This document shows, piece by piece, positions 26,617 through 37,800 of a stretch of DNA of 64,000 nt. The DNA comes from Myxococcus terminator_A (lineage in GTDB: Bacteria; Myxococcota; Myxococcia; Myxococcales; Myxococcaceae). The stretch covers positions 1 to 64,000 of the forward strand of contig JBLZWL010000075.1 of the NCBI GenBank assembly GCA_049194865.1, in the 5' to 3' direction. Under the pieces are notes generated by a model. The model was given only the letters and a program-made list of their open reading frames with translations. It had not been told where the DNA came from and did not search any database. Position 1 is the stretch's first letter. The number at the start of each line of letters is the position of its first letter. The position numbers were made by a program, and so were the translations under genes.

Positions 26617-27687
26617 TCAGTGCGCGATGAGCAGTGAGCCGTCCTCGATGGAGGCCACGGGTGCTGGCGAGGACACGTCGCGAGCGGGGATGGGCAGGGC
26701 CTCCATGCGACTCAAGGACAAGGGTCCGTCCGCGCGGATGATGACCCAGTGAGATTGGGGCGAGGCCCTCAGGGCCACGGTGTTGGGGTTCAGCCACCGA
26801 AGCTCGGGCCGATAGGTCGTCACGGGAGTCACCGTCACGGGGGCCCCCGTGGACCAGAGACTCGCGCTCACCTCCACCTTGGGCTTCTCGTGAGGAGCGG
26901 GTGCCCCCGCGCTCGCCGTGGCGTGCAGTGCCAGGGCGGGAGACAAGGTCGCGGGCGTGTGCGGCGCCTTGGAAGGAGCCACGGGCACACTCGGCCGTGG
27001 AGCCGCGTGGGTCTGCTCCGGGACCAGCGTCCCCTTCACCACGGGCAGGGACACTTCACGCGGTGCTTCCACCTGGCGTGCCGCGACAGCACCGCGAGGC
27101 GGAAACGAGCTCGGCATCGATGGCGCGGAGGGCGCCTGGGTCGCGGGCCCCGGTGGCTTCACCTTCACCGGAGCAATGGCCGGAGCCGAAGGAAGCGGCC
27201 CGGGTGCACGCGTCTCCTCCGCGGCGCGCAGCACGAACTGCGGAGGTGGCGGAGGCGGCGTCTTCACGCGAGCTTCCGTGCGAGGAGCCACCTGCGCCTC
27301 GCTCACCGTGACGTGACTGTAGAGCCGCTCGTCCTCCAGTGCCGTCGAGGGTGGCTGTGACGCCTGGCCCATGCGCGTGAAGTCCGAGAGGAGCACCGGG
27401 TCCTTCGGATCCAACTCCAGCGCCGCGCGAAGAGAAGCGCGGGCCCGAGCCTCACAGCCCTGTGCGAGCAACAGCTCCGCCGCCGTGCGATACGACGCGA
27501 TGGCGGTCTGCCTGTCCCCCGCGCGACGACAGATTTCCGCGTGACGCACGCGCGCGTTCGGGTCCTTGGGCACCATGCGGAGGATGCGCGAATGCACCTC
27601 CGCGCATTCCGCGTACCGTCCCTGGACGAACAACAACTGCGCGGCTTCCTTCAACGCTCTCAACTGGGCTTGTGCGCGCTCGCTCAT
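26617..27687 (-). CDS. TPR protein with long Pro/Ala linker
   Basis: 356 residues. The first 120 residues are helical repeats of tetratricopeptide type (LLFVQGRYAECAEVHSRIL, GDRQTAIASYRTAAELLLAQG, RASLRAALELDPKDPVL). A long Pro/Ala/Val-rich linker follows, then a C-terminal 70-residue domain (PELRWLNPNTVALRASPQS, HWVIIRADGPLSLSR). No signal peptide is seen. The function is unknown; it is divergent from the sigma factor gene. Confidence 0.65.
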   Translation of the reverse strand: MSERAQAQLRALKEAAQLLFVQGRYAECAEVHSRILRMVPKDPNARVRHAEICRRAGDRQTAIASYRTAAELLLAQGCEARARASLRAALELDPKDPVLLSDFTRMGQASQPPSTALEDERLYSHVTVSEAQVAPRTEARVKTPPPPPPQFVLRAAEETRAPGPLPSAPAIAPVKVKPPGPATQAPSAPSMPSSFPPRGAVAARQVEAPREVSLPVVKGTLVPEQTHAAPRPSVPVAPSKAPHTPATLSPALALHATASAGAPAPHEKPKVEVSASLWSTGAPVTVTPVTTYRPELRWLNPNTVALRASPQSHWVIIRADGPLSLSRMEALPIPARDVSSPAPVASIEDGSLLIAH

Positions 27688-27955
27688 CGTCCTGTCCTCC
27701 GGAACGGATGCCCCGCGAGGGAAAGCAGGGGACATGCCGTGGCTTGCTCGCACGCGAGAACGGTCCACTGCCCACCGAAGACACTGGCTCATGGCGCGAA
27801 AGCCCGTCTTCGAGCGAGCATCCTCCGGAGACTCCAGGGTGGAATGACACGCGCACCCAGCCTCGCGACGTAAGGGAGAGCCTGTAGAAAAGGAGCCCGC
27901 CGCTGTAACAATGAAAGCCCGCCGTGTATCGGCGGTGGTTGATGCCGAGGTGTGC

Positions 27956-28876
27956 ATGTCGAAGCAGCGGAGCCGCTCGCACCTCTTCGTCCAGCATCTG
28001 CGGCCCGCTGCGCGGTGCTTCGCGGACATGCCTGGGTTGGAGGCGCTGCTGGAGTCGTGGGTGTTCGCCGGGCGCCGCGCGTGGCCGGAGGTGGTGCTTC
28101 CGGAAGAGGACTTCCTGCGCCATGTCGCTCAGCGGCTCGTGCCGAGCGGGGAGCCCGAGGACGCGCTCGCCGCCGTGCCCGTGGCGGACCTCTATCTCGC
28201 CTGCGCCTGCGAGCGAGGCCTTCCCTCGGCGCACGCGGCCCTGGAGCGGCACCTGTTCCCCAAGGTGGCCCGCGCCATCTCCCGGGTGCGGGGTGGTGGC
28301 GTGGACGCGAAGGAGGTGCTCCAGCAACTGCGCCAGCGACTCCTGGTCCCCTCCAAGGATGGCGGCGAGCCGAGAATCGCGGAGTACCAGGGTGGGGGGC
28401 CGCTGGCCGCATGGTTGCGCGCGGCGGCGGTGCGGACGGCGCTCAACCTCCAGCGCGCGGAGGGCCGGCGTGCTCGGGCGGAGGAGGACGCGGACGGGTC
28501 GATGTTCGAGCGGGTCGGCGAGGCGGGAGACGACCTCGAACTGGACTACCTCCGTCGACGGCACCAGGAGGACTTCCGTGAAGCCCTGTCGGGAGCGCTG
28601 GCGAGCCTGTCTCCCCGGGAGCGCACCGTGCTGCGGTTGCACGTCGTGGACGGGGTGAGCCTGGAGTCCATCGGCGTCATGTACCGGGCGCACAAGTCCA
28701 CGGTGTCTCGCTGGGTGTCGAATGCGAGGCAGACGGTGCTGGTGGGTGTGCGAGAGCGGCTCGCGGAGCGCCTCCGGTTGTCGTCGGGCGAGCTGCATAG
28801 CCTGATGCACGCGGTGCGAAGCCAGCTCGACCTGAGCCTGTCGGGATTGCTGCGCGGCGAACCCGAACCCGGATAG
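27956..28876 (+). CDS. Myxococcales-type RNA polymerase sigma-70 family factor
   Basis: 306 residues. Region 2 is spread over about 80-185 (VADLYLACACERGLPSAHAALERHLFP, LAAWLRAAAVRTALNLQRAE). A region 4 helix-turn-helix is at about 222-280 (LSPRERTVLRLHVVDGVSLESIGVMYRAHKSTVSRWVSNAR). It resembles the myxobacterial sigma subgroup that I recall as Sig-70_gmx. Two genes on, a kinase carries an anti-sigma-like zinc motif, so the three genes probably form one signalling unit. ATG at 27956 starts the conserved part; a start 15 codons earlier is possible. Confidence 0.82.
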   Translation: MSKQRSRSHLFVQHLRPAARCFADMPGLEALLESWVFAGRRAWPEVVLPEEDFLRHVAQRLVPSGEPEDALAAVPVADLYLACACERGLPSAHAALERHLFPKVARAISRVRGGGVDAKEVLQQLRQRLLVPSKDGGEPRIAEYQGGGPLAAWLRAAAVRTALNLQRAEGRRARAEEDADGSMFERVGEAGDDLELDYLRRRHQEDFREALSGALASLSPRERTVLRLHVVDGVSLESIGVMYRAHKSTVSRWVSNARQTVLVGVRERLAERLRLSSGELHSLMHAVRSQLDLSLSGLLRGEPEPG

Positions 28877-28995
28877 GCCCAGGGGCCGTTCCCACTTTTT
28901 TCGCGGTCCGCGTGCAACACGTCGCGGTGGGCGGTGTCACCGGAATGAAGGCGGGGCGAACGCGCCTCGACACACCCAAGGAAGGGACACACCTC

Positions 28996-29292
28996 ATGCG
29001 GAACGGACTGGTGGGACTCACGCTGATGGCGCTGGCGCTGGTGGGCACGAGCGCGGCGGCGGAGGAGCGCATCGAACTCAAGCCGGGCGAGCAGCGCGTG
29101 CTGGACCTGAAGGACCTGACTCGGGTGGCGCTGGGGAACGTCGAGACGGCGGAGGTGAAGACGCTGGGCAAGGGACAGCTTGAAGTCACCGGCAAGGCGG
29201 CGGGCACCACGAAGCTGCTGGTGTGGAAGCGCAATGGCGAGCGACTGGAGTACTCCGTCGTGGTGACGGACGGCGTGGCCAAGGCGAATTAG
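28996..29292 (+). CDS. Small exported protein with pilus-formation N-terminal-like domain
   Basis: 98 residues. A signal peptide (LVGLTLMALALVGTSAAA) precedes a single beta-rich domain of about 70 residues: LKPGEQRVLDLKDLTRVALGN, VEVTGKAAGTTKLLVWKRNG-like strands, and a YSVVV end. This matches the N-terminal domain of secretin-type pilus and type II/III secretion proteins. It aligns closely with the last 75 residues of the kinase encoded just downstream. It lies 119 bp after the sigma gene and 12 bp before the kinase gene. The two copies may interact in the periplasm. Confidence 0.75.
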   Translation: MRNGLVGLTLMALALVGTSAAAEERIELKPGEQRVLDLKDLTRVALGNVETAEVKTLGKGQLEVTGKAAGTTKLLVWKRNGERLEYSVVVTDGVAKAN

Positions 29293-29304
29293 GCCGCGAG
29301 GCGG

Positions 29305-30795
<1,491 letters not shown>

Positions 30796-30807
30796 CCCTC
30801 CTCGCGA

Positions 30808-32754
30808 CTACGCGGGCCAGGGAGACAGCTTCTCCGTCTCGTACTTCCCGAGCAGGGCGTGCGTCTCGCGCGCGGCGGTCTCGACCTCTTCTTGGCTGAG
30901 TCCCTTGGGCAGCGTCGGGATGACCGTGGGGAACGCCCCGTCGAACACGAGCAGGTTCTCCAGCTCGAGCGCGTCGTTCTGGAGGTCGTAGAGCTCCCAC
31001 TGGTCGGCGTGCTCGCCCGACGGGTCCCATGTCCTCGCCAGCTTCCAGCGCGGCGTGCGCACGCACCGGACGTGGTTCGGCTGGCACACCGCGCCGGGCC
31101 TCAACTCCGGCACCTTCCCGGCCTTCGTGGTGCCTTCGCGCAGGGCGTCGACGGCGCGCGAGAACACGGAGAACAGCGCATCATCGTGCGCCTGATGCGG
31201 GTCGCCGGTGCGCGGCAGCGTCTCCGTAATCTCGTCGTCGGTGATGAAGAGCACTCCGGCGCGAGGCGTGCCGTCGGGCTCTGTCACGGTGGTGGTCTCT
31301 CCGCGCGCCAGCGGGCTCAGGTCCGCGCCGACGAAGGGAGGCACCGGGCGATGGAGGCGCAAGTCCGTGCGAATCGCGTCGAGCGCCACGCCTTCGATGC
31401 CCGCGAGCCCCAGCAGCGTGGGCAGCACGTCCACGTGGCTGCTGAGCGCTTCAATCTGCCGCGTCGTCGGCGCGACGTCCTTCTTCGGGGGGAACTGGAC
31501 GACGAGGGGCACGTGCAGCGCCTCCTGATAGGCCGTGTGCCACTTCTCCATCAGGTAGCCGTGCGCGCCGGCATACTCGCCGTGGTCGGAGAGGAACATC
31601 ACGAGGGTGCTCTCGCGCAGGCCGCTCTCGTCCAGCGTCCGCAGCACCTGGGCGATGTGCGCGTCCACCACGTGGATGAGCCACGTGTAGTACTGGACGA
31701 AGCGCAGCGTGGACACGTCCGGAGCGGCCGTGAGCTGGAAGGGGATGCCCGAGTTGAGGGTGACGGTGACGGCGTCGATGTTCTCGTTCGCCTGATGCAG
31801 GACGAGCCCCGTCTTGGCCGCGAGCGCCAGGCCCATCTTGTACGCGTAGTCGCGCTGGCAGCTCGGCTTGTTGACGAGCGAGTCGTGCACGTTGGGCGGC
31901 AGGTGCGCGTTCTCCTGCGGAAAGTCCTGGGGGTTGAGGAGGATGGAGAGGCTGCCCGCGACGGGAGTCACGGAGCGCGCTGTCTGGGTCGGCACGTGCA
32001 GCGGACCCAGCGGGCGCGACTCGGAATCCAACTGCCGGGGCAGGATGGGGTACGTCGCGATGTCGTGGGGGTTGGTGAAGGACGCGACGGCGAGCCACGG
32101 CTGGGGCTCGGTGGAGGGCCCGTCGGCGAGCGGGGCCGAATAGGACTGCTGGGCGAGCGCGCGGTTGTAGGGCTGACCCAACGCCATCCTGCGCAGGAAG
32201 GTGCAGGCGAGGTCCGCGAAGCCCATGTCGCGGAAGGTGCCCAGGTTGTTGACGGAGGAGCCGTGCGGCTCCGGATAGGACAGCTCCCAGTCATCGAAGC
32301 CGTACTGCTTCAGCGAGTGGTCCGGTGGATTGCTGACGTGCCACTTGCCGAAGTAGTGCGTGTGGTAGCCGGCCTTCTGGAACCAGTGGCCGATGGTGGG
32401 AATCCCGTCGGGCGCGAGCCAGGGGAACGCCGCGGCGTCGCCGCTCTTGAACAGGCCATCCGTCTGCGTGACGCCGGTGCGCGTGCCGTACTGGCCCGTG
32501 TAGATGGCGGCGCGGCTGGGGATGCAGGCCGAAGTCGCGATGGTGTGGTTGCGGAAGACAGCGGCGTTCTTCCGCAGCGCGGTGAAGCCGGGGAAGAACT
32601 TCTGGTAGGGATTGTCGTCCCCGCCCTCGTCGATGAAGCCGAGGATGTCCTTGATGCCCGGCAGGAACCCACCCTCGGGGCCGTAGGCGAACCGGGGGAA
32701 CATGAGCTGATCCACCGTCAGCAGGAGGATGTTGGGACGCGAGGTTTCCGACAT
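30808..32754 (-). CDS. Sulfatase family hydrolase
   Basis: 648 residues. The formylglycine motif CIPSR is at 77-81 within TSACIPSRAAIYTG. RPNILLLTVDQLMFPR at the start and MFLSDHGEYAGAHG later give metal-binding residues. The Cys must be oxidised by formylglycine-generating enzyme, which is not in the window. The substrate may be a sulfated glycan or lipid, or a phosphonate; this cannot be told. No signal peptide is seen. ATG at 32754 is chosen by the standard N-terminus. Confidence 0.85.
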   Translation of the reverse strand: MSETSRPNILLLTVDQLMFPRFAYGPEGGFLPGIKDILGFIDEGGDDNPYQKFFPGFTALRKNAAVFRNHTIATSACIPSRAAIYTGQYGTRTGVTQTDGLFKSGDAAAFPWLAPDGIPTIGHWFQKAGYHTHYFGKWHVSNPPDHSLKQYGFDDWELSYPEPHGSSVNNLGTFRDMGFADLACTFLRRMALGQPYNRALAQQSYSAPLADGPSTEPQPWLAVASFTNPHDIATYPILPRQLDSESRPLGPLHVPTQTARSVTPVAGSLSILLNPQDFPQENAHLPPNVHDSLVNKPSCQRDYAYKMGLALAAKTGLVLHQANENIDAVTVTLNSGIPFQLTAAPDVSTLRFVQYYTWLIHVVDAHIAQVLRTLDESGLRESTLVMFLSDHGEYAGAHGYLMEKWHTAYQEALHVPLVVQFPPKKDVAPTTRQIEALSSHVDVLPTLLGLAGIEGVALDAIRTDLRLHRPVPPFVGADLSPLARGETTTVTEPDGTPRAGVLFITDDEITETLPRTGDPHQAHDDALFSVFSRAVDALREGTTKAGKVPELRPGAVCQPNHVRCVRTPRWKLARTWDPSGEHADQWELYDLQNDALELENLLVFDGAFPTVIPTLPKGLSQEEVETAARETHALLGKYETEKLSPWPA

Positions 32755-32905
32755 GGGGCCAGGGCTCCGGAATGAAACGGGGAGAGGGGCCGGAGTTTGC
32801 ACCCACCGTGCCCACAGCCCTTGTCCGCCCGATGCCCTGCGCCCCAGGGCTTGCGCGCGTAGCGGGGGAACGCGGGTGCGTTCACCCCGGACGCGCCTGG
32901 GGAGC

Positions 32906-33676
32906 TCAGCGCCCGCCGCGCGGAGCCTGTCGAGCCTGTCGCGGTGTCTCCTGACCCAGCATCCGATACGCGCTCTGACGGTGTTGCTGGAGCTGGGGCA
33001 GCAGGTTGTCGAGCATCGCCTTCAGCGCGGTGTTGTCGACGAACTGCTGTTGCCCGGCCATCACCTTGGCGATGTCCACGTCGTGGTCTCCCACCATGGC
33101 GGCCAGGTACGCGCGGTCGAAAGCGGGGCCCTGGAGCGCCTGGAGCTTCTCCATCGTCGCGTGCTCCGCGGTCTGCATCGTCTTGGCGAGCGATGAGTCC
33201 GCCTTCGGCTCGCCGAGCTGGAGCTGCTTCGTCTTCGCGTACGCGAGCAGGTTCTCATCCGCCTTGCCGTGCTCGCGCTCCATGCGGGCGCCGAAGTCCT
33301 TCACGGCCTGGGAGGTGCCGTTCTTCTGCGCCAGCTTCCCCATCTGCACCTCCATCTGGTTGGCGTGGTGCAGCTCCTCCAGGAAGGCCTTCTCATCGGT
33401 GGGGATGGGCAGCAGGCCGTCCTTCATCCACTTCGCGGCCTGTGCATCGGGAGAGCCAGAGCCGCCCGTGCCGGGCCAGGCGCTCGGGTCCTTCTGGATG
33501 TCCTCGGCCTGGTCGATGGCGTCCGCCTCGCCCATGCGAATCATGCCCTGACTGTCGTCGGTGCCGTTCTGCGTCGTCGGCGTGTCGGACTTCTTCGAGT
33601 CCTGGGGTTCTTGCGCGCCCGCGGCGCTGCCCAGCACGAGCGCGCCCACCAGCATCCAACGGTTCCATCGCATCAT
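32906..33676 (-). CDS. Exported DUF4142 protein
   Basis: 256 residues. The signal peptide is MMRWNRWMLVGALVLGSAAGA, followed by a charged Asp/Gly/Ser-rich linker. The C-terminal 145 residues match the DUF4142 four-helix (ferritin-like) domain: FLEELHHANQMEVQMGKLAQ, FGARMEREHGKADENLL, and AYLAAMVGDHDVDI. The family is thought to be periplasmic, with unknown function. GGGAGG precedes the first of two tandem ATG codons. It is in a run of minus-strand genes but separated by over 100 bp on each side. Confidence 0.82.
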   Translation of the reverse strand: MMRWNRWMLVGALVLGSAAGAQEPQDSKKSDTPTTQNGTDDSQGMIRMGEADAIDQAEDIQKDPSAWPGTGGSGSPDAQAAKWMKDGLLPIPTDEKAFLEELHHANQMEVQMGKLAQKNGTSQAVKDFGARMEREHGKADENLLAYAKTKQLQLGEPKADSSLAKTMQTAEHATMEKLQALQGPAFDRAYLAAMVGDHDVDIAKVMAGQQQFVDNTALKAMLDNLLPQLQQHRQSAYRMLGQETPRQARQAPRGGR

Positions 33677-33800
33677 CGCCAGCCTCCCGGATGTGGACAT
33701 CCCGGTGGCAAGGTGGCGATGGCGAAGCACCCGTGGCCAGGGAACACCAGGGGAGCGGACAGGGGCTCCGTCCCCGGGGTGGGCCTCCCTGCTGTCGGGG

Positions 33801-34259
33801 TCAGGGCTCCGCGAGCAGGAACAGCGCGTGGGCGCTGGCGATGGGGCGGGTGCGGTCGTCCTGCCAGGCCTCGACGCGGACGTTGGCCACGCGACGACCC
33901 TGGCGGGTGATGAAGGCGCGCGAGAAGGTGTCCTGCGCCTTGCCCGAGCGCAGGAAGTCCACGGTGAGGGAGATGACCTTGGGCACGCGCGGCGTCTCCG
34001 TCTGGAGCAGCAGCTCGAAGATGGCGGAGGACTCCAGGAGCGCGCCCAGCGTGCCGCCGTGCAGCGCGGGGATGAAGCTGTTGCCGATGAGCTTGGGCGT
34101 GTAGCGCATCCGGCAGAGCATCTCTCCGGCTAGGTTCTCCACGCCGATGCCCATGAAGCGCGTGTAGGGGATGGCGTCGGTGAGCCGGCCGTAGTCGCGC
34201 GTCTTGCGCACCTGGTGCACCAACTCGGCGAGGGCGGAGGGGGACTTGGTGTCGCTCAT
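33801..34259 (-). CDS. Hotdog-fold (PaaI-type) thioesterase, second of a tandem pair
   Basis: 152 residues with the hotdog thioesterase pattern: YTPKLIGNSFIPALHGGTLGALLESSAIFELL near 60-90, where the HGG turn lies on the long helix, and KVISLTVDFLRSG after. It starts 1 bp after the stop of the upstream thioesterase gene, so the two are co-transcribed and probably form a heteromer or handle related acyl-CoA substrates. The usual acidic residue of the PaaI helix is present (ESSA). Confidence 0.8.
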   Translation of the reverse strand: MSDTKSPSALAELVHQVRKTRDYGRLTDAIPYTRFMGIGVENLAGEMLCRMRYTPKLIGNSFIPALHGGTLGALLESSAIFELLLQTETPRVPKVISLTVDFLRSGKAQDTFSRAFITRQGRRVANVRVEAWQDDRTRPIASAHALFLLAEP

Positions 34260-34260
34260 G

Positions 34261-34710
34261 TCATTCCTCCAGCCGCATGAAGGTGCCCTGGGCGGAGGCC
34301 ACCGGGTTGCTTTTGTCACCCTGGTGCACGAGCGCGCGGACGAAGGCGACCTGGCGCGTGCTGCGGTAGCACTCGGCCACGGCGATGAGGGGGACGTGGG
34401 GGCGGGCGGGGCGCAGGTAGTCGATGCGCAGGTCCAACGTGACGAGCGGCTGGATGCGACCCAGCTTGAGGATGACGGCGGAGCCGCAGGCCGCGTCGAT
34501 GAGCGTGGTGACGGCGCCGCCAGCGATGACGCCCGTCTCCGGGTTGCCGACGAGGAAGTCCGCGTAGGGCAGCTCGACGGTGGCCTCGGCGTCGCCGATG
34601 TCCAGGAGCTTGAGGCCCAGGGCGTGGTTGTGGGGGACGATGTCCGAATAGAACAGGGCGCAGCGTTCCAACCGCCCGGCCTTGTCTTCAGGAAGGGTGA
34701 AGTCCGACAT
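34261..34710 (-). CDS. Hotdog-fold (PaaI-type) thioesterase, first of a tandem pair
   Basis: 149 residues. The segment LVGNPETGVIAGGAVTTLIDAACGSAVILKL carries the hotdog helix and the Asp-Ala-Ala motif of PaaI/YdiI-type thioesterases, and LVTLDLRIDYLRPA is the next strand. The N-terminal part HNHALGLKLLDIG is typical. It probably hydrolyses short or aromatic acyl-CoA esters in the cytosol. No CoA ligase or degradation gene is adjacent. It is divergent from the amidohydrolase gene. Confidence 0.82.
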   Translation of the reverse strand: MSDFTLPEDKAGRLERCALFYSDIVPHNHALGLKLLDIGDAEATVELPYADFLVGNPETGVIAGGAVTTLIDAACGSAVILKLGRIQPLVTLDLRIDYLRPARPHVPLIAVAECYRSTRQVAFVRALVHQGDKSNPVASAQGTFMRLEE

Positions 34711-34899
34711 GAGGAGCGGATAACAGAATCAGGTCCGGATGGCGCGTGACGTTTCGCGTCGAGCCTTTGTCGGCCGCTCAGGAAGAGGCCTGCCTGGTCC
34801 CCTGTTCACGCGCGCCGAGCCTGTCGTCCCCGGGCCGGGTAGTGTCGCCCCGCCCCGCACGGCCGTGTCTCGCGCAGTCCCCCATCACGAGGACCTCCG

Positions 34900-37800
34900 G
34901 TGAAACGACTGACTTCCGCTCTCTGCGTCGCCCTGCTGGTACCGGGCGCGCTCTTCGCCGCGCAGCCCGCGGCGACTCCTCCCGCCGCTCGGCAGGACCC
35001 GCTGCCTGCTCCCCAGAAGAAGGACGAGGCCGCGCGCGAAGCCGGCCGCGCCGTGGAGGTGGACCCCAACGCCCCGTCCGCCGAGGCCGGCGCCAAGGAG
35101 GACAAGGAGAAGGACGCCTGGAAGGTGGACGCTCCGGGGTTCCCCGCGAAGCAGGTGGACATCGACGTCACCGAGGGGACGTGGATGAACGTGGATGTGA
35201 GCCCCAGCGGAGACGAGCTCGTCTTCGACCTCTTGGGCGACATCTACGTGTTGCCGCTGGCGGGAGGCGAGGCGCGCGCGCTGACCTCCGGTGTCGCGTG
35301 GGACATGCAGCCGCGCTTCAGTCCGGACGGCAAGTCCATCGCCTTCACCAGTGACAGGGGTGGCGGCGACAACCTCTGGGTGATGAAGCGGGATGGCTCG
35401 GATGCGAAGGCGGTGACGCAGGAGAAGTTCCGCCTGCTCAACAGCCCCGCGTGGAGTCCGGACGGGCAGTTCCTGCTCGCGCGCAAGCACTTCACCTCGC
35501 GGCGCTCCTTGGGCGCGGGTGAGGTGTGGATGTATCACCGCTCCGGTGGAGAGGGCGTGCAGCTCACCGAGCGCGCCAACGAGCAGAAGGACCTGGGCGA
35601 GCCGGCCTTCTCTCCCGACGGCCGCTACGTCTACTTCAGCCAGGACGTCACGCCGGGCAAGACGTTCGAATACAACAAGGACCCCAACGGCGAGATTTAT
35701 GCCATCCAGCGGTTGGATGTGGAGACGAAGGAGATAGACCCCTTCGTCACCGGTCCGGGTGGCTCCATCCGTCCGACGCCGTCGCGGGATGGCAAGCAGC
35801 TCGCGTTCATCCGCCGGGTGCGTACGAAGTCGGTGCTCTACGTCACGGACGTGGCCTCTGGCGCGGAGCGCCCGCTGTACGACGGGCTGGACAGGGACAT
35901 GCAGGAGACGTGGGCCATCCACGGCGTGTATCCGACGCTGGCGTGGACGCGGGACGACAAGGCGCTGGTCTTCTGGGCGGGTGGCAAGCTCCAGCGCATC
36001 GACGTGGCGACGAAGCAGGTGACGCCCATCCCCTTCCACGTGAAGGGCACGCGGACGATTTTCGAGGCGGTGCGCTCGCCGCAGGTGGTGGCGCCGGAGC
36101 GCTTCTCCACGAAGATGCTGCGCTGGGTGCAGGTGTCACCGAAGGGCGACCGCGTGGTGTACCAGTCGCTGGGCAAGCTCTACGTGAAGGAGCTGCCGGG
36201 TGGCGCGCCGAAGCGGCTGACGAAGCAGGAGGACCACCTGGAGTTCTACCCGTCGTTCTCGCGTGACGGGCGCTCCATCGTCTACACGACGTGGGACGAC
36301 GAGAAGCTGGGCGCCATCCGCGTGGTGTCCGCGACGGGCGGCGAGGGCAAGGTGCTGACGTCGAAGCCGGGCTACTACGTGGAGCCCGCGCTGAGCCCGG
36401 ATGGCAAGTCGCTGGTGTACCGCGCGACGGGGGATGGCTACCTGATGCCGGGGCAGTGGAGCCGGGAGACGGGCCTCTTCGTGCAGTCCGCGTCGGGAGG
36501 CACGCCGCGCAGGTTGGTGCGCGACGGTGAGCAGCCGCACTTCGGAGCGCGCTCGGACCGCGTGTACTTCCTGCATGTGGAGCACAAGGAGAAGGAGGAC
36601 GTGCGCTCCTTGAAGAGCGTGGGCCTGGATGGGGGCGAGGAGCGCTCGCACCTGTCGAGCGGAGAGGCGACGGAGCTGCGCGTGTCACCCGACGAGCGGT
36701 GGGTGGCGTTCCGGGAGAACTTCAACGCCTTCATCACGCCCTTCCCGAAGGGAGCGAAGGCGGCGACGGTGGGCCCCGAGGCGAAGGCGCTGCCGGTGGC
36801 GAAGGTGAGCCGCGACGCGGGCGAGTACCTGCACTGGTCCGGAGACAGCAAGAGCCTGCACTGGGCGCTGGGGCCGGAGCTGTTCACGCGGGCGCTGAAT
36901 CAGTCGTTCTCCTTCGTGGAGGGTGCGCCGGAGAAGCTGCCGGCGGTGCCGGAGAAGGGCGTGGACCTGTCGTTCCAGGTGAAGGCGGACGCGCCGGAGG
37001 GCACGGTGGCGCTGGTGGGCGGTCGGGTCATCACGATGAAGGGTGACGAAGTCCTGGAGCAGGGCGTGGTGGTGGTGCGGGGCAACCGCATCATCGCGGT
37101 GGGGCCGGTGGGCAAGGTGCAGGTGCCGGCGGGGGCGAAGGTCGTGGACGTGAAGGGCAAGACGCTGATGCCGGGCCTGGTGGATGTGCACTGGCACGGG
37201 GCCATGGGCGTGGAAGGGCTGATGCCGGAGCAGAGCTGGGTTCAGGCGGCGTCGCTGGCGTTCGGAGTGACGACGCTGCACGACCCGTCGAACTCGTCGG
37301 AGGAGGTGTTCGCGGCGAGCGAGCTGGGCCGCGCGGGAGCGCTGTTGTCTCCGCGCATCTTCTCCACGGGGACGATTCTGTATGGCGCGGCGGGCGTGGG
37401 GTACCGCGCGCCGATTGACACGCTGGACGATGCGCGCTCGCACCTGCGGCGGATGAAGGCGATGGGGGCCTTCAGCGTGAAGAGCTACAACCAGCCGCGC
37501 AGGGACCAGCGGCAGAAGGTGCTCCAGGCGGCGAGGGAGTTGAACATGCTGGTGGTGCCGGAGGGTGGCTCGCTGCTCCAGCACAACCTGTCGATGGTGG
37601 TGGATGGGCACACGGGCGTGGAGCACGCGATTCCGGTGGCGCGCATCTACGCGGACGTGAAGCAGCTCTGGGGCAAGAGCGGCACGGGCTACACGCCGAC
37701 GCTGGGCGTGGCGTACGGCGGCAACTGGGGCGAGAACTACTGGTATCAGAAGACGAACGTCTGGCAGGACGAGCGGCTGTTGTCCTTCGTGCCTCGCCGG